From assembly GCA_964251665.1 (NCBI GenBank), contig CAXUKO010000002.1, forward strand, positions 248,001 to 312,000: a DNA stretch of 64,000 nucleotides, written 5' to 3'. Made by a program: the position numbers and the translations under genes. This document shows positions 1 through 8,821 of this stretch, piece by piece. This stretch comes from JBBQLG01 sp964251665. Its GTDB lineage: Bacteria; Bacteroidota; Bacteroidia; Cytophagales; Spirosomataceae. How positions within the stretch are numbered: the first letter of the stretch is position 1; the number at the start of each line of letters is the position of its first letter. The notes beneath the pieces were generated by a model. The model was not told where the DNA came from. It saw only the letters and a program-made list of their open reading frames with translations, and did no database searches.

Positions 1-1300
1 CCTGACCCGGCTCGGTACCGGTACCAAATTCGTCGATCAGAAAGAGCGTCCGCTTGTTGGCCCCGACCAGAAACTGCCGCATCGCCGTGAGGTGCGAACT
101 GTACGTACTGAGGTCGTTTTCGAGCGATTGTTCATCGCCAATGTCGATGAACAGGTTCTGAAAAACGCCCATCTCAGCGTATTCGTCCATCGGTACCAGC
201 ATCCCGCATTGCAGCATGTATTGCACCAGACCTATAGTCTTGAGTGCGATGGACTTACCGCCCGCGTTCGGGCCGGAGATGATCAGGATGCGTTGTTTTT
301 CGTCTAATTTGACCGTTAGCGGTACTACACTTTTGCCCTGTTTCTGAAACGACAGGTACAGCAGCGGGTGACGCGTTTTGGTCCAGTTGACCAGCGGGCG
401 GTTTTCTACCTTCGGCATAACGGCGTCGATCTGCACGGCCAGTCGGGCTTTGGCGCGGATAAAGTCGATCATCGCCAGAAAATTGACCGCCCGTTTGAGG
501 TCTTCCAGATGCGGCCGTAACTGATCGGTCAGGGCCAGCAGGATGCGGTAGACCTCGCGCCGTTCTTCGTACTCCAGTTCGCGCACTTCGTTGTTGGCAT
601 CGAACACTTCGGCGGGTTCGATATAAACGGTCTGCCCCGTAGCCGATTCGTCGTGAACAAAGCCTTTGATCTTACGCTTATGTTCGGCTGCAATCGGGAT
701 TACCAATCGGCCCCCGCGCACGGTCAGGCTCAGATCGTCGGGAATCCAGCCGTTTTGCCGGGCCTGTTTCAGAATGGTATCCAGGCGTTTTCGCAGGTTG
801 CTCTGTTCTGAAAGAATCCGCCGACGAATGGTAGCCAGTTCGGGCGAGGCATTGTCCCGTACGTGGCCCCGGTCGTCAATAACGCGTTCGAGCGCGTCGG
901 TCAGTTGCCTGTTGATGCCAACCGGACCGGCCAGTTCCGTCAGAAAGGGATACGCGTCCCCTTCGCGCTGCGACAAAAAGCGCAGACAGTCCTGAATGGT
1001 CCGCAGCGAGAGTTTTACGTCGAAAAATTCAGCTTCGGAGAGGGCTAATCCTTCGACCCGGACTTTGCCCAGGTGCTGCCGAATGTCAATGTAGTTCGAC
1101 GCCGGGAAGTCCGGTTCGTACTGAACAATCTGCTTGAACTCGGCCGTTTGGCGCAACAGTTTGTCGATAAGCTGGTAATTATCGGTAAAGCGAATCTTGT
1201 CGACGTAGTCCTGACCCAGTGCACTGATGCAGGCCTGTTTGAGCAAGTCGCGAATTTTATCGAAACCTAATTTTGATTCGAGGGTATTGGGGTAAAGCAT
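1..1300 (-). CDS. mutS2: MutS2-type ATPase/endonuclease, N-terminal part (runs off left edge)
   Basis: The reading frame starts with ATG at 1300 and stays open to the window edge, giving 433 N-terminal residues of a protein normally near 800. The N-terminal MutS core and clamp regions are followed by the ATPase: Walker A GPNAGGKS at residues 343-350 (nt 251-274) and a Walker B-like LFLIDEFGTGTEPG at the very edge. The short N-terminus without the mismatch-recognition domain marks MutS2 rather than MutS. MutS2 proteins act on recombination intermediates and, in some bacteria, on collided ribosomes; which applies here cannot be told. The C-terminal KOW and Smr nuclease domains would lie outside the window. 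The Walker motifs make the family call firm. Confidence 0.93.
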   Translation of the reverse strand, partial: MLYPNTLESKLGFDKIRDLLKQACISALGQDYVDKIRFTDNYQLIDKLLRQTAEFKQIVQYEPDFPASNYIDIRQHLGKVRVEGLALSEAEFFDVKLSLRTIQDCLRFLSQREGDAYPFLTELAGPVGINRQLTDALERVIDDRGHVRDNASPELATIRRRILSEQSNLRKRLDTILKQARQNGWIPDDLSLTVRGGRLVIPIAAEHKRKIKGFVHDESATGQTVYIEPAEVFDANNEVRELEYEERREVYRILLALTDQLRPHLEDLKRAVNFLAMIDFIRAKARLAVQIDAVMPKVENRPLVNWTKTRHPLLYLSFQKQGKSVVPLTVKLDEKQRILIISGPNAGGKSIALKTIGLVQYMLQCGMLVPMDEYAEMGVFQNLFIDIGDEQSLENDLSTYSSHLTAMRQFLVGANKRTLFLIDEFGTGTEPGQ

Positions 1301-1323
1301 TAAGGTTGTTTCTGAGTTGATCG

Positions 1324-1371
1324 GGTTGTTTCCATAGCAGGCGACTTAAGTCGCCTGCTATGGAAACAACC
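1324..1371. repeat. Perfect 48-bp palindrome with no loop, CTTAAG centre
   Basis: All 24 base pairs match around the axis between 1347 and 1348; the core reads GCGACTTAAGTCGC. It lies between the aminopeptidase 3' end and the mutS2 start, both on the minus strand, so it could terminate or insulate. The element at 23070-23127 has the same centre and architecture with different flanks. There is no T-tract typical of a simple terminator. Confidence 0.9.
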
Positions 1372-1432
1372 TATTAGATAACATAAACGGTGGGGGTGGG
1401 GTTCTCTAACGGGCTTTGCCGGGTGTAAATGC

Positions 1433-2899
1433 TCACCGTTTTGTTGGTTTCTTAAACGTTGTTTTCTCTGCCATCATCTTCTCTACCTCGGCAACCGTTC
1501 GCGGGGCTGACAGCGATAAAACGCGGTGTCCGTCGTCCGTGATCAGCACGTCATCTTCAATGCGGACGCCGATATTCCACCATTTCGGGTCGCAGGGAGA
1601 GTTTGCCGGGATATAAATGCCCGGTTCAACGGTCAGTACGAAACCGGGTATCAGGTTAAATACCGGTGCGGCAACCGGTGCAGTTGCCGCCGTCGATGCG
1701 ATCAATGCCGCCGGGGCAGGGCGCGGAGGAGCCGTCAGGTCATGAACATCCAGCCCTAAACTGTGTGAGGTACCGTGATTAAAGTATTTGCGCACGTCGG
1801 CGGAGTCTTTGGCGATGCCCAGTTTAAACAATCCCTCCGCCACCACCCGAAAAGCGGCCCTGTGGACATTGCGGAAGGGCGTATTCGGTTGGCAGGCCGC
1901 AAAACCGGCTTCCTGAGCGGCCAGTACGATTTCATAAATCGCTTTTTGCTCGGGCGAGAACTTGCCGTTGACGGGCATGGTGCGCGTTACATCGGCGGTG
2001 TAGCCGTGGTACTCAGCTCCGCAGTCGGCCAGAAAGACGTCGCCGTTTTGCAGGGTCCGGCGGTTGGTGATGTAGTGCAGAATGCAGGCATTTTCGCCCC
2101 CGCCCGCAATGGAGCCGTACCCAACATACTCCGAGCCATTGCTCTTAAACACGTATTCCATTACGGATTGCGCCTGATATTCGGTCAGGCCGGGCTCCAG
2201 AAATTTCATCACTTCACTATGACCCTGACAGGAAATATCGATGGCTCTCTGAAGCAGCACCATTTCTTCGGGTTGCTTAACCTGCCGCAGTTGGCCCATG
2301 ATCTGCCGCAGCGATTGGACGTCCGGCGTTTGGCCCTGTGTTTTGGCCTTAAACTGCTCCACCAGATTGAAGAGGTCGGCTGAGTCGCGGGGGGCATCAA
2401 CGACGCCCTGCGGCAGCAGGCTCATCACCTTGTCGAACCGGGCAAAATCGAGGGGGAAATTCTTAAACGCCTTGCCAACGTAGACCGTGGCCAGGTTCAG
2501 CTCTTTCTCGACACCCGCCTTACCCAGCCGACGCCCTGTCCAGGCTTCCGACAGCGGGTTACGCTCCTGCGCGAAGAAAAACTCCGTACCTTTCCGGCCA
2601 TTTACGTCCACTTCCTCTTTGGTGATAACTACCAGCGCGTTGGGTTCCGGGTAGCCCGTCAGGTAGTAGAAATTCGGGTCCTGCGCGTACTGGAAATCAG
2701 TATCATTGTTGCGGATTCGTTCGGGGTTGGCAAAGAAAACAGCGACCGAATTAGGCGGCATCTTTTCCCGCACGGCCGCCCGGCGTCCGGCATGAAAAGC
2801 GGGCGAGAGCTTATCTGTATCGTACAGATCGGGCTTAATCTGGGCAAAGGCCAGCGTGGGCAGCAGCAGGAGAACGGTATAAACAAATATTTTTTTCAT
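1433..2899 (-). CDS. Secreted Xaa-Pro aminopeptidase (M24B family)
   Basis: A 488-residue protein with a Sec signal peptide (MKKIFVYTVLLLLPTLAFAQ), so it acts in the periplasm or outside. The N-terminal creatinase-like domain covers about residues 25-210 and the pita-bread metallopeptidase domain the rest. All five metal ligands are visible: D292 (ADCGAEYHGY), D303 (YTADVTRT), H379 (HGTSH), E425 (VEPGIYIP) and E448 (RIEDDV). It should cleave the N-terminal residue from X-Pro peptides. An Ala/Pro-rich insertion of about 25 residues (around 391-414) separates the histidine motif from the EPG motif. The ATG at 2899 is preferred over an in-frame TTG at 2917 because it places the signal peptide at the N-terminus. 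Confidence 0.93.
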   Translation of the reverse strand: MKKIFVYTVLLLLPTLAFAQIKPDLYDTDKLSPAFHAGRRAAVREKMPPNSVAVFFANPERIRNNDTDFQYAQDPNFYYLTGYPEPNALVVITKEEVDVNGRKGTEFFFAQERNPLSEAWTGRRLGKAGVEKELNLATVYVGKAFKNFPLDFARFDKVMSLLPQGVVDAPRDSADLFNLVEQFKAKTQGQTPDVQSLRQIMGQLRQVKQPEEMVLLQRAIDISCQGHSEVMKFLEPGLTEYQAQSVMEYVFKSNGSEYVGYGSIAGGGENACILHYITNRRTLQNGDVFLADCGAEYHGYTADVTRTMPVNGKFSPEQKAIYEIVLAAQEAGFAACQPNTPFRNVHRAAFRVVAEGLFKLGIAKDSADVRKYFNHGTSHSLGLDVHDLTAPPRPAPAALIASTAATAPVAAPVFNLIPGFVLTVEPGIYIPANSPCDPKWWNIGVRIEDDVLITDDGHRVLSLSAPRTVAEVEKMMAEKTTFKKPTKR

Positions 2900-2967
2900 A
2901 CAGCAGGAGCCTGTCAATTGTTCCGTAAATAAAACTGTTTAAATCTCAATTACATAGGGCTTTTGTC

Positions 2968-3051
2968 ATGGTACCGGCCACCCGGCCTGAAGCATCTTAG
3001 CGATTCGGTGCCTAAGATCCTCCATGCTTCAGGCCGGGTGGCCGGTGCCAT
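2968..3051. repeat. Long inverted repeat between divergent genes
   Basis: The left arm begins near 2968 and reads ATGGTACCGGCCACCCGGCC; the right arm ends near 3051 and is its reverse complement with one mismatch (T/C). The arms run about 28 bp, and inner CTTAG/CTAAG segments also pair. It sits in the only gap between the divergent aminopeptidase and HMG-CoA-lyase-like genes, where a terminator is not expected. Confidence 0.85.
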
Positions 3052-3072
3052 AGCATTACAAACAAAAAACGC

Positions 3073-3909
3073 ATGAAACTCATTGAATGCCCGCGCGATG
3101 CTATGCAGGGCCTCGCCCATTTCGTGCCAACGGACCTGAAAATCCGGTACCTCAACGCCCTGCTGCGTGTTGGCTTCGATACGCTTGACTTCGGCAGCTT
3201 TGTGTCGCCAAAAGCGGTGCTGCAGATGCGGGATACCACCGACGTACTCGCCGGACTGGACCTGACGCAAACGAAAACTAAACTGCTGGCCATTGTGGCC
3301 AATGTGCGCGGGGCCGAGCAGGCCGCTGGCCATCCCGAAATTGCATACCTGGGGTTTCCGCTGTCGGTATCCGAAACGTTTCAGTTGCGCAATACGAACA
3401 AAACCATTACCCAGGCGCTCACCGAAGTCGCGCAGATGCAACAGCTATGCGAAAGCACAGCCAAATCGCTGGTCGTCTACCTGTCCATGGGCTTCGGTAA
3501 CCCCTACGGCGATGAATACAGCCCCGAGTTTGTTGCTGATTTCACTGAAAAGCTGATTGATCTGGGTGTGGGCATCATCGCCCCCTCCGATACGGTCGGC
3601 ACCTCGACGCCGGATGCAATTGAAGCCTTGTTCACGCACCTGATAGAAGTATTTCCGCAGGTCGAGTTTGGCGCTCACCTGCACGCCCGACCCGGCGAAG
3701 CGACGGCCAAAGTACAGGCGGCTCTCCGGGCGGGCGTCCAGCGATTTGATGGGGCGTTACGCGGCTTTGGCGGCTGCCCCATGGCCGATGATCACCTGAC
3801 GGGCAATCTGCCAACGGAGGAAATCATCGAACTGGTCGGCAACCCGGTCACGCTCAGTCAGGATGCGCTGGCCGAAGCGATGCTGCTCTCGAATGAAGTG
3901 TTTAGGTGA
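3073..3909 (+). CDS. Hydroxymethylglutaryl-CoA lyase family protein
   Basis: A 278-residue HMGL-like TIM barrel. Family hallmarks in order: N-terminal ECPRDAMQG (counterpart of the GPRDGLQ metal and substrate motif), FGSFVSPKAVLQMRD, the metal-binding HLHAR motif, and near the C-terminus GGCPMADDHLTGNLPTEE, which matches the GGCP loop carrying the catalytic cysteine of HMG-CoA lyases. Known members split HMG-CoA into acetoacetate and acetyl-CoA at the end of leucine breakdown. The ATG at 3073 leaves almost no extension before the first motif. The gene stands alone and is followed by a strong inverted repeat at 3921-4009. Substrate specificity within the family is inferred. Confidence 0.88.
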   Translation: MKLIECPRDAMQGLAHFVPTDLKIRYLNALLRVGFDTLDFGSFVSPKAVLQMRDTTDVLAGLDLTQTKTKLLAIVANVRGAEQAAGHPEIAYLGFPLSVSETFQLRNTNKTITQALTEVAQMQQLCESTAKSLVVYLSMGFGNPYGDEYSPEFVADFTEKLIDLGVGIIAPSDTVGTSTPDAIEALFTHLIEVFPQVEFGAHLHARPGEATAKVQAALRAGVQRFDGALRGFGGCPMADDHLTGNLPTEEIIELVGNPVTLSQDALAEAMLLSNEVFR

Positions 3910-3920
3910 TGTATAGCGGT

Positions 3921-4009
3921 GAAGGTGTAGCCCGGACGCCTACGTCTGGTGTTGATCAGTAACTAAGCTACCGGTCATTACCAGACGTAGGCGTCCGGGC
4001 TACAGCTTC
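3921..4009. terminator. Inverted repeat between convergent genes, probable two-way terminator
   Basis: Arms 3927-3950 and 3980-4003 pair perfectly over 24 bp (GTAGCCCGGACGCCTACGTC...) and extend to 30 bp with one mismatch. The right arm reaches the stop codon of the minus-strand gene (4008-4010). The position between two convergent genes suits a bidirectional terminator, although no T-tract follows either arm. Confidence 0.75.
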
Positions 4010-4532
4010 ACATAAACATCTGCTGGATTTCGGCTTTCACCAGTTTCAGAGCTTCGGCGGTGGGCTGGCGTTCGCGCTGAATGATGCGCTCGAAGATTTT
4101 CTTGGATAAGTCGAGCGCCGGTGCGTCGGGGTGAATGTCACCCGCAGCCTGATTGATCAGCACCGACACATCGTTCATAGCCGACTGCACATGGTCCCAG
4201 GCGTTTTGCGTCATGTAGACCTGCTGAGAAAGATTGTGGTTGTACTCGTCCCGGATTTCCTGCAACAGCCGCTGCTGAAACTCTAAGGCTGTAGTGGCGC
4301 TGCCGTTCAGCCGCAGCAAGAGATTATTTGGACTGATACGTTCCAGAAACAGGACAATCCGTTCGTAGGCCTGCAACCGGACAGGCACGACCGTTTCCGT
4401 ATAGCGGCTCTGTACGTCGTAGCGGTGGCGGTCGGCTTCGCGTTCGAGCAATAATTTTACGGTAATGTACATGCCGTAAAGCACTAATGCCGCCGGAATG
4501 ATTAATTTCAATAAATCTCCAATTAACTCCAT
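4008..4532 (-). CDS. Small membrane-anchored protein of unknown function
   Basis: A 174-residue protein with one N-terminal transmembrane helix (about residues 8-30) followed by a charged, mostly helical soluble part. The tail has a repeated hydrophobic/charged pattern (KKIFERIIQRERQPTAEALK) consistent with helices. No catalytic motif was recognised. I take it as a conserved hypothetical of this bacterial group, but this is an impression and not a search result. It starts with ATG at 4532, about 70 bp from the divergent IscA-like gene. Confidence 0.75.
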   Translation of the reverse strand: MELIGDLLKLIIPAALVLYGMYITVKLLLEREADRHRYDVQSRYTETVVPVRLQAYERIVLFLERISPNNLLLRLNGSATTALEFQQRLLQEIRDEYNHNLSQQVYMTQNAWDHVQSAMNDVSVLINQAAGDIHPDAPALDLSKKIFERIIQRERQPTAEALKLVKAEIQQMFM

Positions 4533-4603
4533 CTATTTTGTTGGGTTTGTTAAACTAAAAGTAAGTAATTTTGGAAGAGCGTAAACTGATTAGTAGCTCC
4601 GGA

Positions 4604-4891
4604 ATGCCACCACCCGTTCGTATCCGGCCCGACGCCCGCGAGCAATTGATAGACACGTTCAGGGCCAATAAAATTCCGCCCGAATATGGCCTGCGGGTGG
4701 GCATTCGCGGGGGCGGGTGCGGGGCTTCCTGGCTGCTTGGATTTGATGTGCCGGGCGATACAGATGAAGTGTATATCATTGATGATGTGCGTGTTATTAT
4801 TGATAAAAAACATTTGCTTTACGTATTCGACGTTGAAATCGGGTTTGAACAGGGCGACGATGGACGGGGCTTCACTGTAGACAAAACCTGA
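4604..4891 (+). CDS. HesB/IscA-like protein lacking the C-terminal CxC pair
   Basis: A 95-residue protein with the A-type carrier fold pattern: start PVRIRPDAREQL, then GLRVGIRGGGCGAS with the first conserved cysteine, then DDVRVIIDKK. Canonical A-type carriers end with a second cysteine pair (CGC); here the C-terminus is GRGFTVDKT with no cysteine. Only one of three cluster ligands remains, so iron-sulfur carrier activity is doubtful. The ATG at 4604 is chosen over an in-frame TTG at 4571, since it begins exactly at the family's usual N-terminus. The sensor kinase starts 13 bp downstream, suggesting co-transcription. Confidence 0.82.
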   Translation: MPPPVRIRPDAREQLIDTFRANKIPPEYGLRVGIRGGGCGASWLLGFDVPGDTDEVYIIDDVRVIIDKKHLLYVFDVEIGFEQGDDGRGFTVDKT

Positions 4892-4903
4892 TATTTTTCT
4901 GGC

Positions 4904-7900
4904 ATGATTTTGGGGCTAAACCTAATTAACCCTACTTACCCACGAAGCTTAGTGAAACTTATTGAGCGACATATATTCTTAATTCTGGCCATCCTGGCGC
5001 TGGGTCTTTCGACCCTATGTTACATCTTTCTGGAACGTGACGCGCCCGGGGCTACCGACGAGCAGTATCTGGCTACCGTGCAGGAGCGGATCAAAGCCGA
5101 AATGCGCGTAAGTGCCGAAGAAATAACGGCCGTTTCGGCGCGGCTGACCCACCGGAACTATAGTTTCACCCGGTTGCGGGTTGCTACCAGTTACCCGTAT
5201 TACATCTATAAAAACCGGCATCTTCTGTTCTGGTCTGATCAACGCTTCATCCCCGATTTTGGTCGCCTTAGCGCGGTGGTAACGCCTAAACTGGTCGATT
5301 TTGAACAGGGGCGTTACATCGTCAGCCGGAAACGGGAACTGGCTGGCTCCGATACGCTGGACGTGTTCTCGCTAATAAACGTATACCGTCACTATAAAAA
5401 TACAAACGCGTATCTACAGTCGGGCTACAATCCGGCCCTGTTTTCGCTCGACCCGCTGACCATCAATCCGCAGAAAGGACCGCGCTACCAGAACATCTAC
5501 GACAACACACCGGCGTTTATGTTTTCGGTGGTGCCACCCCGGATCGAATCGTTCCGCAACCACTCAACCCCGGTCGATACCGTTATTCTGGCCTCTATGG
5601 GCATTCTGTTCCTGGGGCTGTACGTTTTTCGGAACATCAGCGTGCTTAAACGGCAGCGACGCTATGAAGCCGGGCTGGCCTGGCTGGCTACCTATCTGCT
5701 GCTGCTGCGGGGCGGAATGCTTTACTACGGGGTGCCTTTTCTGTTTGCCGAATGGGACCTGTTCAACTCGAAATTCTATGCCTCCTCGGATCTGGCCCCG
5801 TCGTTAGGTGACCTGCTGCTTAACTGCTCCGTTATTGCCGGGCTGGCGTTCTATACCGTCATCTACTACTACCGGTCGCGAACTTATACGTACCTGGTTA
5901 GCCGACCGGGCTGGCAGCGGGGGCTACTCTCGGTTGCCTGTGTTGTGGTCAGCTATGCCGTTTATCATGCCTGTTTCGTGGAGTTGAACAACATCTACGA
6001 AAAGTCGCAGTTCACCCTCGACATTACGCTCAGCATCCGGTTCTCACTCCTGAAGGTGGCCGGCCTGATGGTATTCATCTGCATTTCGGTTATTTACTTC
6101 CTGCTGCTGCACCTGCTGACCAGTTTCTTCATTCGGGTTAACAGTTCGTGGCTGGCCGGTTTTGGCTGGTTTCTGCTTGGGTCATTGCTGGCAGCGGGGT
6201 TGTTTCCAATCTATGGCTGGACACTCGATCCGATTCTGGGTGTGAATGCCGTTTATTTCCTGGCACTGTACTTCAGCCGGTTTCCGCGTATGCTGTACAC
6301 CTTCCGCTATAAAACGTCTATCTATCTGTTTTTAGCCGCCTTTGTCTGTGCCCTTACAACGGCCTACATGGTGTACCATCAGGAGATTCGGAAAGACCTG
6401 GCGCATAAACGTGATTTTGCCGACCGGTTGCTGGCCGAAAACGATGAGTTCGGTGAGTTTTTGCTCAACAAAGCGCAGGAATCGATTGCCAATGACGCCG
6501 ACATTCGCCGGGCTTTCCTGATTGATACACTGCTGGTGCGCGAACGCATTCAGCAACGAATCAAGAGTGTACACCTGGATAAGTACTTTGATAAATACGA
6601 CGTCGAAGTGCTGTCGTACGAAGCCAATGGCCGACCGCTTGATCCGACCTCGTCGGCGGTTTCGTTCAACACCCATACCGCTCGTTACCGAACCGGCCGG
6701 TATCAGACGCAGTATCCCGGGATTTACTTCGTAAACGAAGCGAATAACCAGTTTGTCAAGGAATACATCAGCACGATATCAATTCAGCAGCCAACCGATT
6801 CGGTGCGGGTGGGCTATGTGGTGCTCGACCTGAAACTACGCAACGAGACCCCAAAGAGTGTTTATCCCGAACTGCTCGTTGATAAACGATTTGTTCAGGC
6901 ACCCGAAACGCGGGATTATAGTTACGTGTTTATCGAGGCAAAAGGAAAAAAAGCCTTAGGCACAGGCAATTATAACTACGAGCGTAAGTTGCCGGATTCA
7001 CTGCTGAAATTGCCCGATCTGTACACGACCGGGGTGTCGGCTTTCGATTACAAACACCTGGCGCAGCGCAGCAAAACCGGGCGTACCATCGTTATATCGT
7101 CTCCCGATTACCCGCTTAACCATATCTTCTCGAACTTCTCGTTCCTGTATCTGGTGCTGGTACTGACGGTAATTGTCGTCATCATTGCCTACGCCGTCAA
7201 CTACGGGCTGTCGCGGTTCAGTATCAACTACTCAACCCGGATTCAGATTCTGCTCAACGTTGCCTTTTTCCTGCCCCTGCTGCTGGTTGTCGTTATTATT
7301 CTAAGCGTCATCAGCGCTAACTACATTGTTAATCAGGAGGCAACGTATATCAGCAATACCAAAAATATTGCGGCCAACTTTCTGGCGTATTTAGACGAAA
7401 ACCTACAGGGCAAACGCAGCAAGGCCTCGATGGAGGAGGAGTTGAAGAAGATTGCCCGTGATGCCGATATTGACATTAACCTGTTCGATACGAGGGGGTA
7501 TCTCTATTCGTCTACCCGTCCGCTGATGTACGAGGGGGGGCACCTCTCGAAGTACATTAACCCCGACGCTTATATTCACCTGATTGAAGACAAGGAAAAT
7601 CAGGTGCTGCTCGACGAATCGCTGGGCACTAAACAGTACCGAACGGCTTATGCCGGCATTAAATCGTACGACGGGCGGCTGCTGGGGATTTTGAGCGTTC
7701 CTTATTTCTACGCCCGGCCCGAACTCGACCGGCAGATTATTGAGGTAATCTCGTCGGCACTGAGCGTATTTACGGCGCTGTTTCTCCTGTTCCTGCTCCT
7801 GTCTTATCTGGCGTCGAACATCCTGACGGGACCGCTGAAAATGATTACCCAGAAAATTCGTAAGACCAATCTGGACAAACTCAATGAGCCCTTGCGCTGG

Positions 7901-8737
7901 AAATCCGACGATGAAATAGGGCTGCTCATTGGCGAATACAACCGGATGCTCGTTAAACTGGATGAAAGTAAACGGGCACTGTCGCAGAGTGAAAAACAGT
8001 CGGCCTGGCGGGAGATGGCCAAACAGGTAGCCCACGAAATCAAGAATCCGCTGACACCCATGAAGCTGACCCTGCAGCACCTGCAACGGACGCTGCCCGG
8101 CATGAATGGCAACGGTAAAGATTCGGGTGCCCAAAATGCGGCCACCCTGCGCATGTTTCAGCGGACGTTCGACTCGCTGCTGGAACATATCGACAACCTG
8201 AGCGACATTGCCACCTCGTTCTCGGACTTTGCCAAAATGCCACTACCCCGGAACGATATTTTTGAGATCACGTCCGTTCTGAACAAGGCCACCGATCTGT
8301 ATGCCGATGACGAAAAAATCGTACTCCGGCGGCAGATCGAAACCGGCCCGGTTATGGTCATCGGCGACCGGCAGCTGATGGGTCGTATTCTTACCAACCT
8401 GATTATTAACGCTATTCAGTCGGTGCCATCGGGTCGGAAGCCCATCATTAACCTGAAACTGTTCAGCGGGGAAGACCACATCAATATTGAAATTCACGAT
8501 AACGGCGCGGGTATTCCGGCGGGTATTCGCTCGAAGGTATTTCTGCCCAATTTCAGTACCAAAGAAGGCGGCTCAGGCCTCGGGCTGGCCATTGCCAAAC
8601 GCGGCACCGAACATGCCGGAGGCAGTATCTGGTTTGAAACCGAAGAGGGAGTTGGTACCTCGTTTTTTGTGACGCTGCCCCTGGCAACAACACGCGTGAA
8701 AGATGCCATGCAGGCCCTGAGTACACAAACGGCTTAA
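4904..8737 (+). CDS. Giant polytopic sensor histidine kinase (NtrY-like)
   Basis: At 1277 residues this is much longer than a typical kinase. After a TM helix near residues 20-40 comes an extracytoplasmic region, then a block of about eight TM helices (roughly residues 225-500), a second sensor region, another TM near 750 and 795, a CACHE-like region, a TM near 945, and HAMP (GPLKMITQKI...). The HisKA motif QVAHEIKNPLTPMKLTL carries phospho-acceptor His1044. The ATPase domain shows NAIQSVPSG (N box), DNGAGIP (G1) and GSGLGLAI (G2). The HEIKNPLTPMKL form and C-terminal layout resemble NtrY. No response regulator is adjacent. The signal is unknown. A 16-bp-arm hairpin follows the stop. Confidence 0.93.
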   Translation: MILGLNLINPTYPRSLVKLIERHIFLILAILALGLSTLCYIFLERDAPGATDEQYLATVQERIKAEMRVSAEEITAVSARLTHRNYSFTRLRVATSYPYYIYKNRHLLFWSDQRFIPDFGRLSAVVTPKLVDFEQGRYIVSRKRELAGSDTLDVFSLINVYRHYKNTNAYLQSGYNPALFSLDPLTINPQKGPRYQNIYDNTPAFMFSVVPPRIESFRNHSTPVDTVILASMGILFLGLYVFRNISVLKRQRRYEAGLAWLATYLLLLRGGMLYYGVPFLFAEWDLFNSKFYASSDLAPSLGDLLLNCSVIAGLAFYTVIYYYRSRTYTYLVSRPGWQRGLLSVACVVVSYAVYHACFVELNNIYEKSQFTLDITLSIRFSLLKVAGLMVFICISVIYFLLLHLLTSFFIRVNSSWLAGFGWFLLGSLLAAGLFPIYGWTLDPILGVNAVYFLALYFSRFPRMLYTFRYKTSIYLFLAAFVCALTTAYMVYHQEIRKDLAHKRDFADRLLAENDEFGEFLLNKAQESIANDADIRRAFLIDTLLVRERIQQRIKSVHLDKYFDKYDVEVLSYEANGRPLDPTSSAVSFNTHTARYRTGRYQTQYPGIYFVNEANNQFVKEYISTISIQQPTDSVRVGYVVLDLKLRNETPKSVYPELLVDKRFVQAPETRDYSYVFIEAKGKKALGTGNYNYERKLPDSLLKLPDLYTTGVSAFDYKHLAQRSKTGRTIVISSPDYPLNHIFSNFSFLYLVLVLTVIVVIIAYAVNYGLSRFSINYSTRIQILLNVAFFLPLLLVVVIILSVISANYIVNQEATYISNTKNIAANFLAYLDENLQGKRSKASMEEELKKIARDADIDINLFDTRGYLYSSTRPLMYEGGHLSKYINPDAYIHLIEDKENQVLLDESLGTKQYRTAYAGIKSYDGRLLGILSVPYFYARPELDRQIIEVISSALSVFTALFLLFLLLSYLASNILTGPLKMITQKIRKTNLDKLNEPLRWKSDDEIGLLIGEYNRMLVKLDESKRALSQSEKQSAWREMAKQVAHEIKNPLTPMKLTLQHLQRTLPGMNGNGKDSGAQNAATLRMFQRTFDSLLEHIDNLSDIATSFSDFAKMPLPRNDIFEITSVLNKATDLYADDEKIVLRRQIETGPVMVIGDRQLMGRILTNLIINAIQSVPSGRKPIINLKLFSGEDHINIEIHDNGAGIPAGIRSKVFLPNFSTKEGGSGLGLAIAKRGTEHAGGSIWFETEEGVGTSFFVTLPLATTRVKDAMQALSTQTA

Positions 8738-8743
8738 AATACG

Positions 8744-8779
8744 AAGCGGTCGGTTTCACGTAGGTGAAACCGACCGCTT
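8744..8779. terminator. Hairpin with 16-bp arms, convergent gap
   Basis: Arms 8744-8759 (AAGCGGTCGGTTTCAC) and 8764-8779 pair perfectly around the loop GTAG. It starts 7 bp after the sensor kinase stop and lies before the 3' end of the convergent HNH gene. No U-tract follows, so its role as a terminator is inferred from position. Confidence 0.75.
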
Positions 8780-8821
8780 AGGACTATACGTATACAAATA
8801 GGGTAGATGCGTTTCCTAACC

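Noticed and set aside
1775..2383. 202-codon plus-strand open frame
   Set aside because: Antisense to the M24B aminopeptidase, which has all five metal ligands.
2950..3441. 163-codon minus-strand open frame
   Set aside because: Overlaps the inverted repeat and the HMG-CoA-lyase-like gene in antisense; no protein pattern.
7403..8188. 261-codon minus-strand open frame inside the sensor kinase gene
   Set aside because: Antisense shadow of a firmly identified kinase; no recognisable domain.
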